A program made the position numbers and the translations under genes. Positions 26,016 through 35,167 of a stretch of DNA of 64,000 nucleotides are shown here, in pieces. This DNA comes from an uncultured Aquimarina sp. GTDB lineage: Bacteria; Bacteroidota; Bacteroidia; Flavobacteriales; Flavobacteriaceae. Location: the NCBI GenBank assembly GCA_947493035.1, contig CANLOW010000004.1, forward strand, positions 124,001 through 188,000, in the 5' to 3' direction. The notes under the pieces were generated by a model, which was given only the letters and a program-made list of their open reading frames with translations, did no database searches and was not told the origin of the DNA. Position 1 is the stretch's first letter, and each line of letters begins with the position of its first letter.

Positions 26016-29012
26016 CTATTCTTTTACAAATTTAGCTACACTATTCCCTATATGTAAAAAGTACAAACCAGTTTCTAAATTCGAAACATTAACTGCGTTT
26101 TCATTATCTAATGACTGATTAAATACTTTTTTCCCATTAACATCATATATAACAGCTGATTCCACAGCATAATCTTTATTTAGATATAATTTATCTTTCA
26201 CTGGGTTAGGGTAAAAACTGATACTACCTTCTATATTGAAACTAGATACACTAAGCGCATCATCTAAATCGACAATTTGATTTACTTGTTGATTAAGAGA
26301 AGTAACTACCTCTCCATTTCTCCACCTTACTTCTATTTTCTCTACAATTTCATCAGATCCTAATCCAAAATGAACAATATTTAACAGACTCTGAGAATGT
26401 GAAGCTCCTGCTGAGCCAACTCTTTTAAAATAAGTTCCAGATGCTGTTGTCAATGTAACTTCCGCAGAATATTGATCCACATTATCTAAAGGAGAGTATC
26501 CGACTTTTACTTCGATATAATTATTTGCATTAGACGAAGTATTTTTATACAAATGCCACAATCCATACTCATCATCTCCTACTAAAACATCTATATTACC
26601 ATCTAAATTGAAATCAAAAGCTTGACTACCATCCCCATGGTTGCGTGTCCCAAGATTAGTTGCTGTATGAGAAGTGGTACTCATAAAAGTATTCCCTCCA
26701 TCATTTAACAACAAGAAGTCGGCTTGCCTATTTTTCAAAAAGTCAAAACGCTGTATCATCAGATCATCGAAGCTATCATTATTAAAATCACCGCGAGTTA
26801 CTCCCCAATTATTTCCTCCTTTAGGTATGTTCCACTCTTCAGAAACTTCAACAAAAGTCCCGCCATCATTTCTCAATAAAATATCTTGTTGATTTATGTT
26901 TCCTGATGTCCATCCATTTTGAATAAAATCATTTACACCATCTAGTGTAAAATGAATTGACCAGAATACGTCTTGATTTCTTACAACCTCCATATTCCAT
27001 ACTCCACCACCAATATGTCCAATATACATCCCATTCTCGCTTCTATCAGCAGGAAAACCATCAGCCATCTCTGGAGTAATTTCGAAAGTCTCCGTTCTAA
27101 TATCCAATTCTTTTGGTGTTTTAGCATTACCCATAAATAAAGGGTATGTCCCATCATAAACACTTCTAAACACAGCATCATAGTCAGAAATAACAATAGC
27201 TCCTTCTGCTTTCAATTCAAAATTAATTGGATCACCAACACTACCTGAAAGACGAGCATCTAAGCGCTCTTCTTCTGCATAAAAATCTGCAGCATTTCCT
27301 TCAGAAATAAAGAAATATCCCACACCCCGTGCTAGATAAAGATCCAAATCTCCATCGTTCTCTAAATCAATATCAGAAGCAGCTATTATATTTCCTGTAT
27401 TTCTCGCCGATATTGGTAGTACAGAATTAGTAACATTAGTAAAGGTAAAATCACCATTACCTTTCCATAATGTCAAAGGAGAAAATAATAAAACATCATC
27501 TATGTGATCTCCATCATAATCCGTAACAAGAATACGTTCAGCAATAGCATCTTCAATACCTTCAATTCTTTTTTCCTCAAAAGTACCATCACCTAAATTT
27601 TCGTAGAAAATTTGTTGTGGCTGACTAGTTTCTCTGGTAGCTTTTGCATTTATAAGGATTAAATCTAAGTCTTTATCCATATCTAAATCAACCCAACGAG
27701 GAGAACGCCCTCTCGCATTTACTGTAATACCTGCATCAGAATCTACACGAATAAGATCTCCATCATCATTTCTATACAATATATTTGATGAGGGGTTAGT
27801 TCCATTTCCACCTCCAATAGACATTAGTAAATCTAAATCTCCATCATTATCATAATCACCAGGTGCTGACCCATGTAAATCCATCATTTTACCAAGTGAC
27901 AAATCTCTATCATTTTCATTTCTCGATCTTACATTCTCATATTTTGTAAATGTTTCATCTCCATCATTCCAATACAATTTATTCGGCGAATCATTATGAT
28001 TATTTAATATTACATCATAATAACCGTCTTGATTCATATCTGCGATACTTGGACCTCCATATTTCAAACTAGGTACGTCTACCACTTGTGCTGACTGGGT
28101 TACATTCTCAAATTCAGGATAAACCATATTCGTAACATCAGAAAAACTATAGCTCACTAAGGTGATATCATTCTTAAAAGCTATCATTTTTAGAGTTACA
28201 TTTCCTGTAGTAGGGAAATTTACTAATTCATTAAATTCAAAAGTACCTGGATTTGTTAAGTTCAGCGTGTGCACTAAAAGTTTATCGTTTGCATATAAAG
28301 AGAAATTTGCCAGAGCCTCAGCTGTAAATAATTCTACTTTGAAATTCTTCAACAAACTACCAGATACATTATAGTCTAACTCTAATTGAGTTAGCACTTC
28401 TATTTTCTGCCCCTCAACTTCCTCTACAACACTAGGAGTAGATGACGTCGAATATTCATCAACGTAATAAGTATCTCCCTGACCCGGAGTCCCCTCATCA
28501 AAATGTATACGAATATTAGAAATCCATCCATTAGCATTATTAATAATAGATGAATCATCATTTCCTGTGAAATCAAATTCAACTTCTGTCCAAGTATTTA
28601 ATTCTACAGAGATAGACTTTTCACCTTCGAAATGAGCTGAACCTCCATTACCTAATTCTATTCTAATATTGAAATCTGTTCTATCCTTGGAATACACTAA
28701 AAATTTAACAAATTTATCCGATGTTAAATTATGACCTGTTCTAGCTGTCTCCCCATTAAAGGCTAACTGAAGTGAATTCCCTTGATTGGAATTTACAGTT
28801 TCCACATATTTTACAACATTTTCACTAGTATTAACTCCTGAAACATCAGGATTAGATTCTACAGTAACTATAGGAACATTGGGATCAGTAGTCCACTCTG
28901 CAGTTACTACAGCATCTAGCTTACCATCACCATTGTCTTCAAAATCTACTATGCTTGTTTGTGCTGAGATTACACCACAAAAACACAGTATAAGCATTAA
29001 AAATCTATACAT
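26016..29012 (-). CDS. Secreted FG-GAP/VCBS and ASPIC/UnbV repeat protein with T9SS sorting domain
   Basis: A 998-residue exported protein. It has a signal peptide (MYRFLMLILCFCGVISAQ), a beta-sandwich domain (about 20-180) resembling a carbohydrate-binding module, and then at least seven calcium-loop FG-GAP/VCBS repeats of the form DxNxDGxxDxxL (for example DYDNDGDLDLLMS, DFNNDSFDDLMIQ, DFNLDGNIDVLVGD). An ASPIC/UnbV domain follows (about 820-905, SHSQSLLNIVHFGLG), and the end is a T9SS type A tail (SFYPNPVKDKL). The protein is probably a surface or secreted beta-propeller with bound Ca2+. Partner or ligand unknown: proteins of this type occur both as adhesins and near polysaccharide-utilisation genes. 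It is monocistronic with its own terminator. Confidence 0.88.
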   Translation of the reverse strand: MYRFLMLILCFCGVISAQTSIVDFEDNGDGKLDAVVTAEWTTDPNVPIVTVESNPDVSGVNTSENVVKYVETVNSNQGNSLQLAFNGETARTGHNLTSDKFVKFLVYSKDRTDFNIRIELGNGGSAHFEGEKSISVELNTWTEVEFDFTGNDDSSIINNANGWISNIRIHFDEGTPGQGDTYYVDEYSTSSTPSVVEEVEGQKIEVLTQLELDYNVSGSLLKNFKVELFTAEALANFSLYANDKLLVHTLNLTNPGTFEFNELVNFPTTGNVTLKMIAFKNDITLVSYSFSDVTNMVYPEFENVTQSAQVVDVPSLKYGGPSIADMNQDGYYDVILNNHNDSPNKLYWNDGDETFTKYENVRSRNENDRDLSLGKMMDLHGSAPGDYDNDGDLDLLMSIGGGNGTNPSSNILYRNDDGDLIRVDSDAGITVNARGRSPRWVDLDMDKDLDLILINAKATRETSQPQQIFYENLGDGTFEEKRIEGIEDAIAERILVTDYDGDHIDDVLLFSPLTLWKGNGDFTFTNVTNSVLPISARNTGNIIAASDIDLENDGDLDLYLARGVGYFFISEGNAADFYAEEERLDARLSGSVGDPINFELKAEGAIVISDYDAVFRSVYDGTYPLFMGNAKTPKELDIRTETFEITPEMADGFPADRSENGMYIGHIGGGVWNMEVVRNQDVFWSIHFTLDGVNDFIQNGWTSGNINQQDILLRNDGGTFVEVSEEWNIPKGGNNWGVTRGDFNNDSFDDLMIQRFDFLKNRQADFLLLNDGGNTFMSTTSHTATNLGTRNHGDGSQAFDFNLDGNIDVLVGDDEYGLWHLYKNTSSNANNYIEVKVGYSPLDNVDQYSAEVTLTTASGTYFKRVGSAGASHSQSLLNIVHFGLGSDEIVEKIEVRWRNGEVVTSLNQQVNQIVDLDDALSVSSFNIEGSISFYPNPVKDKLYLNKDYAVESAVIYDVNGKKVFNQSLDNENAVNVSNLETGLYFLHIGNSVAKFVKE

Positions 29013-29040
29013 GTATTAAATTTTAAAATTAATCTTGAAG

Positions 29041-29048
29041 CAAAAATA
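29041..29048 (-). promoter_or_regulatory. Putative -7 box of the FG-GAP/ASPIC gene
   Basis: The minus strand reads TATTTTTG followed by C, a full match to TAnnTTTG, 29 bases before the ATG at 29012. No clear -33 TTG. Confidence 0.45.
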
Positions 29049-29392
29049 TCTTAAACTAAATATTTCTACTACCACATATGTTTCAAACGTTATAGCTTAA
29101 GGCCTAAACCGGCATATTATCTACAACTCGAGACAATAAAACATTACAGGTGTGTTATTAATCAAATAGAAAATTTACTATTGAAACAGGTATAATATCA
29201 TCGAAATACTACGACCATTAAGAGGAAATATCATCAAATACAACTAGTCGTATACTAAAATTTGTAATCACCTAAAGAATGATAATTCATGATCAAAACG
29301 GCAATCATGTTGCTTACAGTTATGTACAAATTTTTCTGAATTTTTAATAAATAAGTTGATCTATTTTCAACTTATTTCGGGAATAGACATAA
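29049..29392. other. Intergenic region between the FG-GAP gene and rpsU
   Basis: About 340 bases without a credible ORF. The only structure I see is an inverted repeat, AAATAAGTTGA and TCAACTTATTT around 29349-29379, without a T tract on the plus strand. No tRNA, repeat or known RNA recognised. Confidence 0.6.
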
Positions 29393-29428
29393 AAAAAGCC
29401 TTACTTCTGTAGAGAAATAAGGCTTTTT
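29393..29428 (-). terminator. Terminator of rpsU
   Basis: AAAAAGCCTTA pairs with TAAGGCTTTTT around a 14-base loop. It is flanked by A and T runs and lies 18 bases past the rpsU stop; it can function in both directions. Confidence 0.8.
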
Positions 29429-29445
29429 ATTAGCGTATTGAAACA

Positions 29446-29646
29446 CTATATATCGTCACTGTGCTCGCGAATGTATCTCGCTTTGTGCTGAGCTTTTTTA
29501 ATCTGCTCACGCATTTTCACAGATTTTTTCACATATTGTTTACGCCCTCTGATCTCTTGTACCAGTTTTACGTTTTTGCACTTTCTTTTATATCTCTTAA
29601 GTGCTCTATCGATATTCTCTCCCTCTTTAATAAGTATTCTTAACAT
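29446..29646 (-). CDS. rpsU: 30S ribosomal protein S21
   Basis: A 66-residue S21, very basic, with the family pattern IKEGENIDRALKRYKRKCKN at the N-terminus and a Lys/Arg-rich helical second half. S21 sits near the anti-Shine-Dalgarno end of 16S rRNA; in Flavobacteriia, where Shine-Dalgarno sequences are rare, the ribosome is known to hide that end with help from S21 and neighbours. Length is normal. It is a single gene with a terminator immediately after it. GTGATC and GATCAC (29681-29703) upstream could form a weak leader hairpin. Confidence 0.95.
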   Translation of the reverse strand: MLRILIKEGENIDRALKRYKRKCKNVKLVQEIRGRKQYVKKSVKMREQIKKAQHKARYIREHSDDI

Positions 29647-29810
29647 AAACGCTGCTTTATTTTATTAATTTATACATTATGTGATCTCGTATTTATTGAT
29701 CACTTATGCATCAATTAAAACAAGTCTGACTTTCTTTACAATATAACTCAAATTAAAAATACTTAAGACCATATTAGCCTTCTAGTATTTTTGATTAGCA
29801 AAACATAAAA

Positions 29811-29834
29811 AAAGCCTTACAAAAGTAAGGCTTT
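29811..29834 (-). terminator. Terminator of tRNA-fMet
   Basis: AAAGCCTTAC and GTAAGGCTTT form a 10-base stem around AAAA; the minus strand continues into a T run (complement of 29807-29813). It lies 9 bases beyond the tRNA 3' end. Confidence 0.85.
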
Positions 29835-29842
29835 AAGTTTAG

Positions 29843-29915
<73 letters not shown>

Positions 29916-29927
29916 ATGTTTGTGCTG

Positions 29928-29958
29928 CAAATATACAATGCTTTTCGAGTTCTAACAA
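29928..29958 (-). promoter_or_regulatory. Promoter of tRNA-fMet
   Basis: Minus-strand TTG (29958-29956), a 20-base spacer and TATATTTG (29935-29928), a full consensus match, 13 bases before the tRNA. Confidence 0.8.
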
Positions 29959-30059
29959 AATAAGCTGAGATAAATTTAGTGTTAAGCCAGTTTTAAGCTT
30001 GTGAAAAATGATTGTTTTACTTCGTTTTTATCAACTAATCGCAACACCAAATCACATTA

Positions 30060-30239
30060 TTACCCAATACCGCAAGCTTGACAACTCATAAGCTCATAAT
30101 CCTCAAAAATCACTTTTATTTGAATAGGATTACAACAAACCTCACAATCCTCCACATAAGCTTGATTTCTAATTGAACTATCAAATAGCATTGAAATTTC
30201 CTCCCAACAATATGGACATTGAAAAAAATGTTCTACCAT
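30060..30239 (-). CDS. Small CPXCG-type cysteine-rich protein
   Basis: A 59-codon minus-strand frame, ATG at 30239 and TAA at 30062-30060. It encodes CPYC (residues 8-11), CEVC (32-35) and CQAC (53-56), the spaced Cys pairs of the short Cys_rich_CPXG family, and hence a likely zinc-binding ribbon. Related proteins in other bacteria are about 60 residues long and share the N-terminal xFxCPYCWExIS pattern seen here. Function unknown. It lies about 40 bases downstream of the MarR gene on the same strand, so it may be co-transcribed with the ABC-F/MarR genes. Confidence 0.85.
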   Translation of the reverse strand: MVEHFFQCPYCWEEISMLFDSSIRNQAYVEDCEVCCNPIQIKVIFEDYELMSCQACGIG

Positions 30240-30280
30240 TCTAAATTAAATTTAAATCAGAAAACTTATATACGCAATTA

Positions 30281-30754
30281 CTAGAACAAACCTTGTTCTT
30301 CAGCTATCTCAGCCATTCTTGCTTTCACTTTTTTTAATGCTGTAATCAAAATTTCCCTCTCTTCAACACTTAAGCTTTCTTGAACCTCAGGAATTAACTG
30401 ATACATAATTGGCAAAACCTTTTCAGTTACCTCTTTTCCATATGCCGTTAAAAAGATTCGGTTTACACGTTTATCTTGCCCATCCGACCTACGAATAATA
30501 AATCCTTTTTTAACCATAGAATTTACAACTCGCATCATTGATACTTTATCACGATGGGTAATAAAAGCCATATCATTCATACGTTGCCCATCATTTACAT
30601 TTAATCGCTTTAATACAGACCATTCTTCTTTAGTAAGATCTAATCCATTTTTCTTAAAAGCACTCTGGGTTATAAAACCAAAATCATAATGAATTTTGCC
30701 TACCCAAGATAAGGCATGTGAATTCACGTCAATTTCTTCAAATTTCATACTCAT
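30281..30754 (-). CDS. MarR family transcriptional regulator
   Basis: A 157-residue MarR-type winged-helix dimer. The recognition region runs from about 40 to 110 (LTKEEWSVLKRL, then MAFITHRDKVSMMRVVNSMVKKGFI) and ends in the wing RRSDGQDKRVNRIFLT. N- and C-terminal helices form the dimer interface. No ligand can be inferred. It starts 10 bases after the end of the ABC-F gene on the same strand, so the two are probably co-transcribed. ATG at residue 3 is an equally possible start. Confidence 0.92.
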   Translation of the reverse strand: MSMKFEEIDVNSHALSWVGKIHYDFGFITQSAFKKNGLDLTKEEWSVLKRLNVNDGQRMNDMAFITHRDKVSMMRVVNSMVKKGFIIRRSDGQDKRVNRIFLTAYGKEVTEKVLPIMYQLIPEVQESLSVEEREILITALKKVKARMAEIAEEQGLF

Positions 30755-30764
30755 AGTAGTAATT

Positions 30765-32675
30765 TTAACTTAATATTTCTATTTCTTCTTGAAGCTTCTC
30801 CCAAAGCTCCATTTGTTCTTGAAGTTGTTTTTTCTTTTTTTCATAAGTTACAAAAAAATCAGAGTCAGCCATAGTTGCCTCGTAATCAGCGGCAAGTTTT
30901 TTATCTAATTTTTCTACTTCTGACTCAAGCTTTGCAATTTTAGACTCTGCATTACTCACTTTATTATTAAGCGACTTTATTTTTTTCTCATTTTCATAAG
31001 AAACAGGCTTCTCTTTAGGTTTTGAATTTCCTTTTTTGTGTGTAGGTATTTCAATTTGACGCATATCCTGAGCTTTTCGCTCTTCTAGATAATAGTCTAT
31101 ATCTCCTAAATACTCTTTTATTTTTTGATCCTTAAACTCGTATACTGTATCTGTTAAACCTTGTAAAAAGTCACGATCATGAGAGACTAACAATAAGGTT
31201 CCTTCAAAGTTTTTCAATGCAGCCTTTAATACATTTTTAGATTTTATATCTAAATGATTCGTAGGCTCATCCATTACCAATACATTAAAGGGTTGCAGTA
31301 GTAATTTCGCTAAAGCCAAACGATTTCTCTCGCCTCCTGAAAGCACTTTCACTTTCTTTTCTACATCATCTCCCCTAAACAAAAAAGAGCCCAATACATC
31401 TCTTACTTTACTTCTAGTCTCTTCATTAGCCGCATTAATCATCGTCTCTTGAATAGAAATTTCTCCATCAAGATATTCTGCTTGATTTTGAGCAAAATAA
31501 CCTAACTGCACGTTATGGCCTAACTTCATCGACCCTGAATGGTCTAATTCATTAACTATTATCTTAGCTAATGTAGATTTCCCTTGGCCATTTTGCCCAA
31601 CAAAAGCTGTTTTTGCCCCTCGCTCTATCAGTAAGTCAATTCCTTGTAATATCTTTTTTTCACCATAAGATTTCCCAACATCTTCCGCTTCTATGACTAC
31701 TTTACCTGGTTGCATACTTACAGGGAATTTAATACTCATCACAGCATTATCATCCTCATCTACCTCTATTCGATCAATCTTATCTAATTTCTTAATTAAA
31801 GACTGTGCCATAGAAGCTTTGTTTGCCTTAGCACGGAATTTTTCAATTAACTTCTCTGTATGAGCTATTTGTTTTTCTTGATTCTTTTGTGTGGCTATTT
31901 GCTGATCTCTAAGCTCCTTCCTAAGGGTAAGATATTTAGAATAAGGCTTACTGAAATCATAAATCTTACCTAACGATATTTCAATAGTGCGATTCGTCAC
32001 ATTATCTAAAAACATTCTATCGTGAGAGACGATTACAACAGCACCCGTATATGAAGTTAAAAATTGCTCTAACCAAATTATAGATTCGATATCTAAATGG
32101 TTTGTCGGCTCATCTAACAAAAGAATATCATTATTTTGAAGTAACAATTTGGCTAATTCGATACGCATACGCCAACCTCCTGAAAAAGTATCGGTAAGTT
32201 TATCAAAGTCTTCTGATTTAAAACCTAAACCTTGAAGTACTCTCTCTGTATTTCCTTGATAATTATAGCCTCCTAAAATTTCATAACGCTCATTAAAATC
32301 ACTGACATCTTCTATTAATTTAGCATAACTATCACTTTCATAATCGGTACGCTCTGTTAATTGCTGATTGATCGCTGCTATTTCTTTTTCCAGCTTCATT
32401 ATTTCTTCAAAAGCTTGATACGATTCTTCTAAAACCGTCCTACCTTCAACAAAGTCAATATCTTGCCTTAAAAATCCAATCTTAACATTCTTATCAATAG
32501 CTATCTCACCAGTGTCAGCCTCATAATCACCCGATAGAATCTTCAACATAGTAGATTTTCCAGCTCCATTTTTACCTACTAAACCAACTCGATCTCCAGG
32601 AGAAAGTTTATAAGTGATATCTTCAAACAAATAACTTCCGGCAAATGAAATGGATAGATTATGAATATTAAGCAT
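30765..32675 (-). CDS. ABC-F family ATPase
   Basis: The start is set at ATG 32675, giving MLNIHNLSISFAG, the conserved ABC-F opening; the frame extends 18 bases further to a TTG. The 636-residue soluble protein has two ABC domains: Walker A GKNGAGKS (34-41) and GQNGQGKS (second half), with signature motifs FSGGWRMR and LSGGERNR, and Walker B LLLDEPTNHLD and LVMDEPTNHLD. The P-site tRNA interaction motif linker lies between them, and a Lys/Glu-rich coiled coil closes the protein. ABC-F proteins act on the ribosome; some confer antibiotic protection, but this has the general Uup/YdiF-like layout. Confidence 0.93.
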   Translation of the reverse strand: MLNIHNLSISFAGSYLFEDITYKLSPGDRVGLVGKNGAGKSTMLKILSGDYEADTGEIAIDKNVKIGFLRQDIDFVEGRTVLEESYQAFEEIMKLEKEIAAINQQLTERTDYESDSYAKLIEDVSDFNERYEILGGYNYQGNTERVLQGLGFKSEDFDKLTDTFSGGWRMRIELAKLLLQNNDILLLDEPTNHLDIESIIWLEQFLTSYTGAVVIVSHDRMFLDNVTNRTIEISLGKIYDFSKPYSKYLTLRKELRDQQIATQKNQEKQIAHTEKLIEKFRAKANKASMAQSLIKKLDKIDRIEVDEDDNAVMSIKFPVSMQPGKVVIEAEDVGKSYGEKKILQGIDLLIERGAKTAFVGQNGQGKSTLAKIIVNELDHSGSMKLGHNVQLGYFAQNQAEYLDGEISIQETMINAANEETRSKVRDVLGSFLFRGDDVEKKVKVLSGGERNRLALAKLLLQPFNVLVMDEPTNHLDIKSKNVLKAALKNFEGTLLLVSHDRDFLQGLTDTVYEFKDQKIKEYLGDIDYYLEERKAQDMRQIEIPTHKKGNSKPKEKPVSYENEKKIKSLNNKVSNAESKIAKLESEVEKLDKKLAADYEATMADSDFFVTYEKKKKQLQEQMELWEKLQEEIEILS

Positions 32676-32767
32676 GTAGTAATTTTTACACAAATATCCT
32701 TAATTTTACTACAATATGAAAGGTTGCAGCACTTTAGCGACAGTTAATTTTCAAGAACAATTTTAGT

Positions 32768-33151
32768 ATGTTAAAAGGTTACAAAATACACAGTATTATT
32801 AACGCTAAGTGTCCCGTATGTCAAAATGATGACTTGTATTTGGATAAAAACCCATTCCATTTAAAAAGCATTTTAAAAATGCATGAAAGATGTCGCAATT
32901 GCAACACAAAATACGCTATGGAACCTTCATTTTTCTATGGCGCCATGTATGTCAGCTACGCTATAGGAGTAGGCTTAGGAATTGGACTTTTCCTTATTGC
33001 ATACTATATATTTAAATTAAATTTCTTGAATACTTTTTTCCTAATCGCAGGAGGAATAGTAATAGCCCTACCTGTAATCATGAGACTCTCTAGAAATGTG
33101 TGGCTAAACTTATTTTTTAAATTTGATCGTACATATCTTGAAAACGAGTAA
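32768..33151 (+). CDS. DUF983 membrane protein with zinc ribbon
   Basis: A 127-residue protein with two CxxC pairs, C15/C18 (AKCPVC) and C42/C45 (RCRNC), likely binding one zinc, followed by two hydrophobic helices (about 55-78 and 84-103) and a basic end. This is the DUF983 family layout, function unknown, common in Bacteroidota and alphaproteobacteria. Transcribed divergently from the ABC-F gene. Its last 35 bases overlap the end of the convergent FAD oxidoreductase gene. Confidence 0.9.
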   Translation: MLKGYKIHSIINAKCPVCQNDDLYLDKNPFHLKSILKMHERCRNCNTKYAMEPSFFYGAMYVSYAIGVGLGIGLFLIAYYIFKLNFLNTFFLIAGGIVIALPVIMRLSRNVWLNLFFKFDRTYLENE

Positions 33152-34181
33152 TATCAATTTCATCTGGCAATTGACTATTTCTTTCAAGGTAATCGTACAA
33201 TTCCCTTGAAGCATCGGGCGCCTGAGTCACACCTCTTGTTCCTAAACCATTAAATACAATTAAATTTTTATGAATAGGGTGAGACCCTAGCAAAGGCCTT
33301 CTATCCTTTACTGTTGGTCTTACACCAGCAACAAAATCTATGATTTTATAAGGAACACTAATCAAGCTTTCCAATTGAGTTACTAAAGATTCTTTTTCTA
33401 GTTCAGGGTTAGCTCCCTCTTTTATTTGAATATGATTCTGGTATGTTGCTCCATATTTATATATACCATCACCTAAAGGAAGTAAAAAATAATGCGATTT
33501 GATAGCTACATTTAAATTTAAATCTTTGCATTTAAAAACAATGTATGCTCCTCTATTTGTACTCAAAGGCAAATAATTGAAATATGGGTTTTTCAACATA
33601 CTAAACCCTTCACAAAAAATAACTTTAGATGAAGCATAACCATTGATAGAAATTCCATGGTCATTAATTTCTATAGTGTCATAATTAACCTCTTCATTCA
33701 AAAAATGATTTCCTTTAATTAATTCAGCTCTAAACTTATCATAGATATTTTTTACCAAGACTCTTCCTGTACCAACTACTTCACCATACTTAAAAGGAGC
33801 GGCAATAGCTTTAGAATCATCATTTTTTAAATATGGTGATAAGTACTTTGCTAATGAAGGTTTATCTATTGCTTCAAACCAATTATTTTGTTCCTTAATA
33901 TTATGAAACCTCCTATAAACAGGTAACTCATGTGTTGTACTACATCCTAAATAAGCCTCCAAATCTTTATAAAAAAGCCTAGAATAATCTAACAACTCTG
34001 TAGCACGCCAAGCTAAACTAAAACGTTTTAAAATAACTGGATTATACATACCTGCAGCTACATGACTAGCTTTTATTTCATTACCATCGATTACTAAAAC
34101 CTTTTTACCTTCTCTTTTTAATTGAAAAGTAATAGTCATTCCTGCTATGCCGAATCCGATAACAATGTAGTCGTATTTCAT
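33117..34181 (-). CDS. FAD-dependent oxidoreductase (DAO family)
   Basis: The start is set at ATG 34181, since MKYDYIVIGFGIAGM puts the dinucleotide-binding GxGxxG (G9, G11, G14) right at the N-terminus; the frame is open 30 bases further. The 354-residue product is a glycine/D-amino-acid-oxidase-like flavoprotein. It ends with the FAD-binding GVRPTVKDRRPLLG and NGLGTRGVTQAP. The ending recalls the MnmC C-terminal domain, but the methyltransferase half is absent, so the substrate stays open. It follows the gldN terminator and overlaps DUF983 by 35 bases at its end. Confidence 0.88.
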   Translation of the reverse strand: MKYDYIVIGFGIAGMTITFQLKREGKKVLVIDGNEIKASHVAAGMYNPVILKRFSLAWRATELLDYSRLFYKDLEAYLGCSTTHELPVYRRFHNIKEQNNWFEAIDKPSLAKYLSPYLKNDDSKAIAAPFKYGEVVGTGRVLVKNIYDKFRAELIKGNHFLNEEVNYDTIEINDHGISINGYASSKVIFCEGFSMLKNPYFNYLPLSTNRGAYIVFKCKDLNLNVAIKSHYFLLPLGDGIYKYGATYQNHIQIKEGANPELEKESLVTQLESLISVPYKIIDFVAGVRPTVKDRRPLLGSHPIHKNLIVFNGLGTRGVTQAPDASRELYDYLERNSQLPDEIDITRFQDMYDQI

Positions 34182-34210
34182 AATAAATATAAACGTAAGT
34201 GATAAATACA

Positions 34211-34240
34211 AAAACGCCCTTGCAAAAGCAAAGGCGTTTT
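34211..34240 (-). terminator. Terminator of the gldKLMN operon
   Basis: AAAACGCCCTTGC, loop AAAA, GCAAAGGCGTTTT. The single mismatch becomes a U.G wobble only in the minus-strand RNA, which suggests selection in that direction, and the stem continues into a T run. It lies 23 bases past the gldN stop. Confidence 0.85.
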
Positions 34241-34263
34241 ATTTTTTTTAGAAACTATATTTT

Positions 34264-35160
34264 TTAATAATTCCACATATCTTGTTCGAAATCACGAATA
34301 CTCTCTTTGATTCGCTGACTTTCTAACAACTGTAATAATGCATTATCATTAATATAATCTTCTACCTTTCTATCTCCTTGTTCATTATCTTCTCGATAAA
34401 TAACACTACTAAATCTTCTCGAATTTAGTATATGATCAAAAGAAACAGGCTTATAAGTATTTTTTCTATTGAATGCTTTTGCATTATGCAGAGTCTCTCT
34501 TACATGTGGGAAATATACCCAAAACAAAGGTACTAAATCCGGCTCTTCATCATCGATAAAGTTAACATCAGGAGCAACAGGTGCAATACCTAATAAACGG
34601 TACTTCAACTCTCCTTGTCTCTTATCAAAATACCAAAGTCCTTTGATATGATATTCAGCAATATCTTGAGCACTTAACTCTCTTGACTCGATGAATTCAG
34701 CTGAAACAGTTTCACCTGCATTCAATTGTTCAATACCTAAATCAGTGGTATCTACTTTTCGAATGGTAGCCTGTAAGTCTTTCAATGTACGCTTCTCCGT
34801 AAAATAAGAATCAGTATAAACATGCGTCAATTTCCCTGATTTAATCGTAGAAATCAAAACATCATATAATGACCTTCTATCGGATCCAATATTTACTGTA
34901 TCGATTGGGTAATACAATGGAAAATTAACTCTTTCATCAAGATCAATCGCTTCCCATGTAGTCTTAGCCCACAATACGTCACGATCATCTACATAACCGT
35001 ACTCCAAAGGACGATCATTATCTTTTTCGACTTGTTGTTTAGTCTTTACCCCGATCTCTTCAGGATCAGTAGCATTTAAAAGGTTTGCTTGGGCAAAAAT
35101 TCCACCAGCAAAACTAATACTTGCGATAAAAACTAAAAACGGCTTAACATTCAATACCAT
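34264..35160 (-). CDS. gldN: Gliding motility/T9SS protein GldN
   Basis: A 298-residue periplasmic protein with a signal peptide (VFIASISFAGGIFAQ region, cleavage near residue 24). It matches GldN/PorN in order and length, with the conserved opening DDRDVLWAKTTWEAIDLDERVNFP in segments and the later HIKGLWYFDKRQGELKYRLLGIAPV. GldN forms the outer-membrane-associated ring with GldK. It is the last gene of the cluster, 7 bases after gldM. No GldO paralogue is next to it in this window. Confidence 0.96.
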   Translation of the reverse strand: MVLNVKPFLVFIASISFAGGIFAQANLLNATDPEEIGVKTKQQVEKDNDRPLEYGYVDDRDVLWAKTTWEAIDLDERVNFPLYYPIDTVNIGSDRRSLYDVLISTIKSGKLTHVYTDSYFTEKRTLKDLQATIRKVDTTDLGIEQLNAGETVSAEFIESRELSAQDIAEYHIKGLWYFDKRQGELKYRLLGIAPVAPDVNFIDDEEPDLVPLFWVYFPHVRETLHNAKAFNRKNTYKPVSFDHILNSRRFSSVIYREDNEQGDRKVEDYINDNALLQLLESQRIKESIRDFEQDMWNY

Positions 35161-35167
35161 AAATAGA

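Noticed and set aside
29349..29379. Inverted repeat AAATAAGTTGA/TCAACTTATTT between the FG-GAP gene and rpsU
   Set aside because: AT-rich and lacking a T tract on the plus strand, so I could not assign any function.
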